A stretch of 19,420 nucleotides of DNA from positions 1 to 19,420 of the forward strand of contig BJKQ01000055.1 of the NCBI GenBank assembly GCA_006538405.1, in the 5' to 3' direction. Below are positions 19,364-19,420 of the stretch, one piece after another. The stretch comes from Hansfordia pulvinata (Eukaryota; Ascomycota; Sordariomycetes; Xylariales). How positions within the stretch are numbered: position 1 is the stretch's first letter; each line of letters opens with the position of its first letter. The position numbers and the translations under genes were made by a program. Below the pieces are notes generated by a model. That model was given only the letters and a program-made list of their open reading frames with translations, had not been told where the DNA came from and did not search any database.

Positions 19364-19420
19364 TCCTGGTTGCTTCTGCCGTCGTCCTCTGCTTGTCTCC
19401 CGCTTCCGCCCTGCCTGTCT
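19364..19420 (+). rRNA. 18S rRNA: 18S rRNA, unit 3, 5' fragment cut by window end
   Basis: The first 57 bases of a third 18S: tcctggttgcttctgccg, then tcgtcctctgcttgtctc, the A-to-C image of TAGTCATATGCTTGTCTC. The gene is cut only by the window edge. Confidence 0.93.

Larger units (their letters stand above)
1..19420. other. Adenine-free sequence: every A appears to be written as C
   Basis: No A was found anywhere on the plus strand, so the reverse complement has no T. In two sampled lines C is about 40-52%, G 25-38% and T 22-23%. Through most of the unit C is near one half while G and T are each near one quarter, which is what merging A into C in ordinary DNA gives. Conserved rRNA motifs match only if A became C, not G or T: GCCAGCAGCC of the 530-loop appears as gcccgccgcc. 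T and G at conserved positions are kept. Apparent GC content (about 77%) is therefore inflated and says nothing about the organism. The cause is not visible in the sequence; a one-strand base-calling or recoding artefact is the best inference. Confidence 0.97.

Noticed and set aside
1..19420. A novel GC-rich satellite or an undescribed A-free genetic element
   Set aside because: The 8.5-kb unit is explained by rDNA once C may stand for A: gene order, lengths and conserved motifs all fit, so the strange composition is not a property of a new element.
1..19420. Very long open reading frames on both strands
   Set aside because: They follow from the absence of A on plus and T on minus; they overlap rRNA genes in every frame and have no protein-like features.
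1..19420. Adenosine deamination (A-to-I read as G), bisulfite conversion or RIP mutation
   Set aside because: Deamination would give A-to-G, but the 530-loop requires A-to-C. Bisulfite removes C and RIP turns C to T, whereas here C is in excess and T is normal.
1..19420. Synthetic ternary data-storage DNA or random three-letter text
   Set aside because: Conserved rRNA sequences and natural spacer repeats are present in the correct order, which encoded data would not show.
1..19420. A real rRNA gene family lacking adenosine
   Set aside because: Universally required adenosines would be missing, and T at conserved positions is untouched; an artefact on one strand explains the data better.

Overview
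The plus strand appears to contain no adenine at all: I found no A anywhere in 19,420 bases. The complement therefore has no T. This first looks like an anonymous GC-rich satellite with a period of about 8.5 kb, 2.3 copies of which fit in the window. It is not a satellite. If every A is taken to have been written as C, the sequence reads as a tandem array of nuclear ribosomal DNA of a filamentous ascomycete. For example, the 18S 530-loop, normally GTGCCAGCAGCCGCGGT, is present as gtgcccgccgccgcggt (11425-11441). The sarcin-ricin loop of 28S, normally AGTACGAGAGGAACAG, is present as cgtccgcgcggccccg (7539-7554 and 16041-16056). Many other conserved rRNA stretches fit the same one-letter merge, with T and G unchanged.

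Layout: the end of an intergenic spacer (IGS) and 5' ETS (1-2361); unit 1 with 18S (2362-4127), ITS1, 5.8S (4277-4433), ITS2 and 28S (4587-7893); IGS plus 5' ETS (7894-10876); unit 2 with 18S (10877-12645), ITS1, 5.8S (12794-12950), ITS2 and 28S (13102-16395); IGS plus 5' ETS (16396-19363); and the first 57 bases of a third 18S (19364-19420). All genes are on the plus strand in the standard Pol I order. There are no introns in 18S or 28S and no 5S gene in the spacer.

Organism: 18S, 5.8S and ITS2, read through the A-to-C merge, look like Pezizomycotina, class Sordariomycetes. The 5.8S end and the start of ITS2 resemble Xylariales (Hypoxylaceae/Xylariaceae-like). This is by recall and by a degenerate reading, so the order is a moderate-confidence call and no genus is claimed.

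The spacer has its own structure, repeated in every unit: a T-rich tract and a Reb1-compatible motif just after 28S; about 1.3 kb studded with a CCCGGGTCGG motif; a block of about 135 bp present twice, once in mid spacer and once ending about 705 bp before 18S, which suggests a spacer promoter and a gene promoter; and a perfectly phased degenerate hexamer array (GGNNNN x10) that reads as telomere-like under the merge.

The absence of A cannot be biological. rRNA without any A would lack universally essential adenosines, and only one strand is affected. The copies differ almost only in homopolymer length, mostly in the merged A/C runs. The likely explanation is a base-calling or data-handling merge of A into C on a single-strand long read or its contig. 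No protein-coding gene can be supported. All six frames are free of stop codons simply because every stop contains both T and A.
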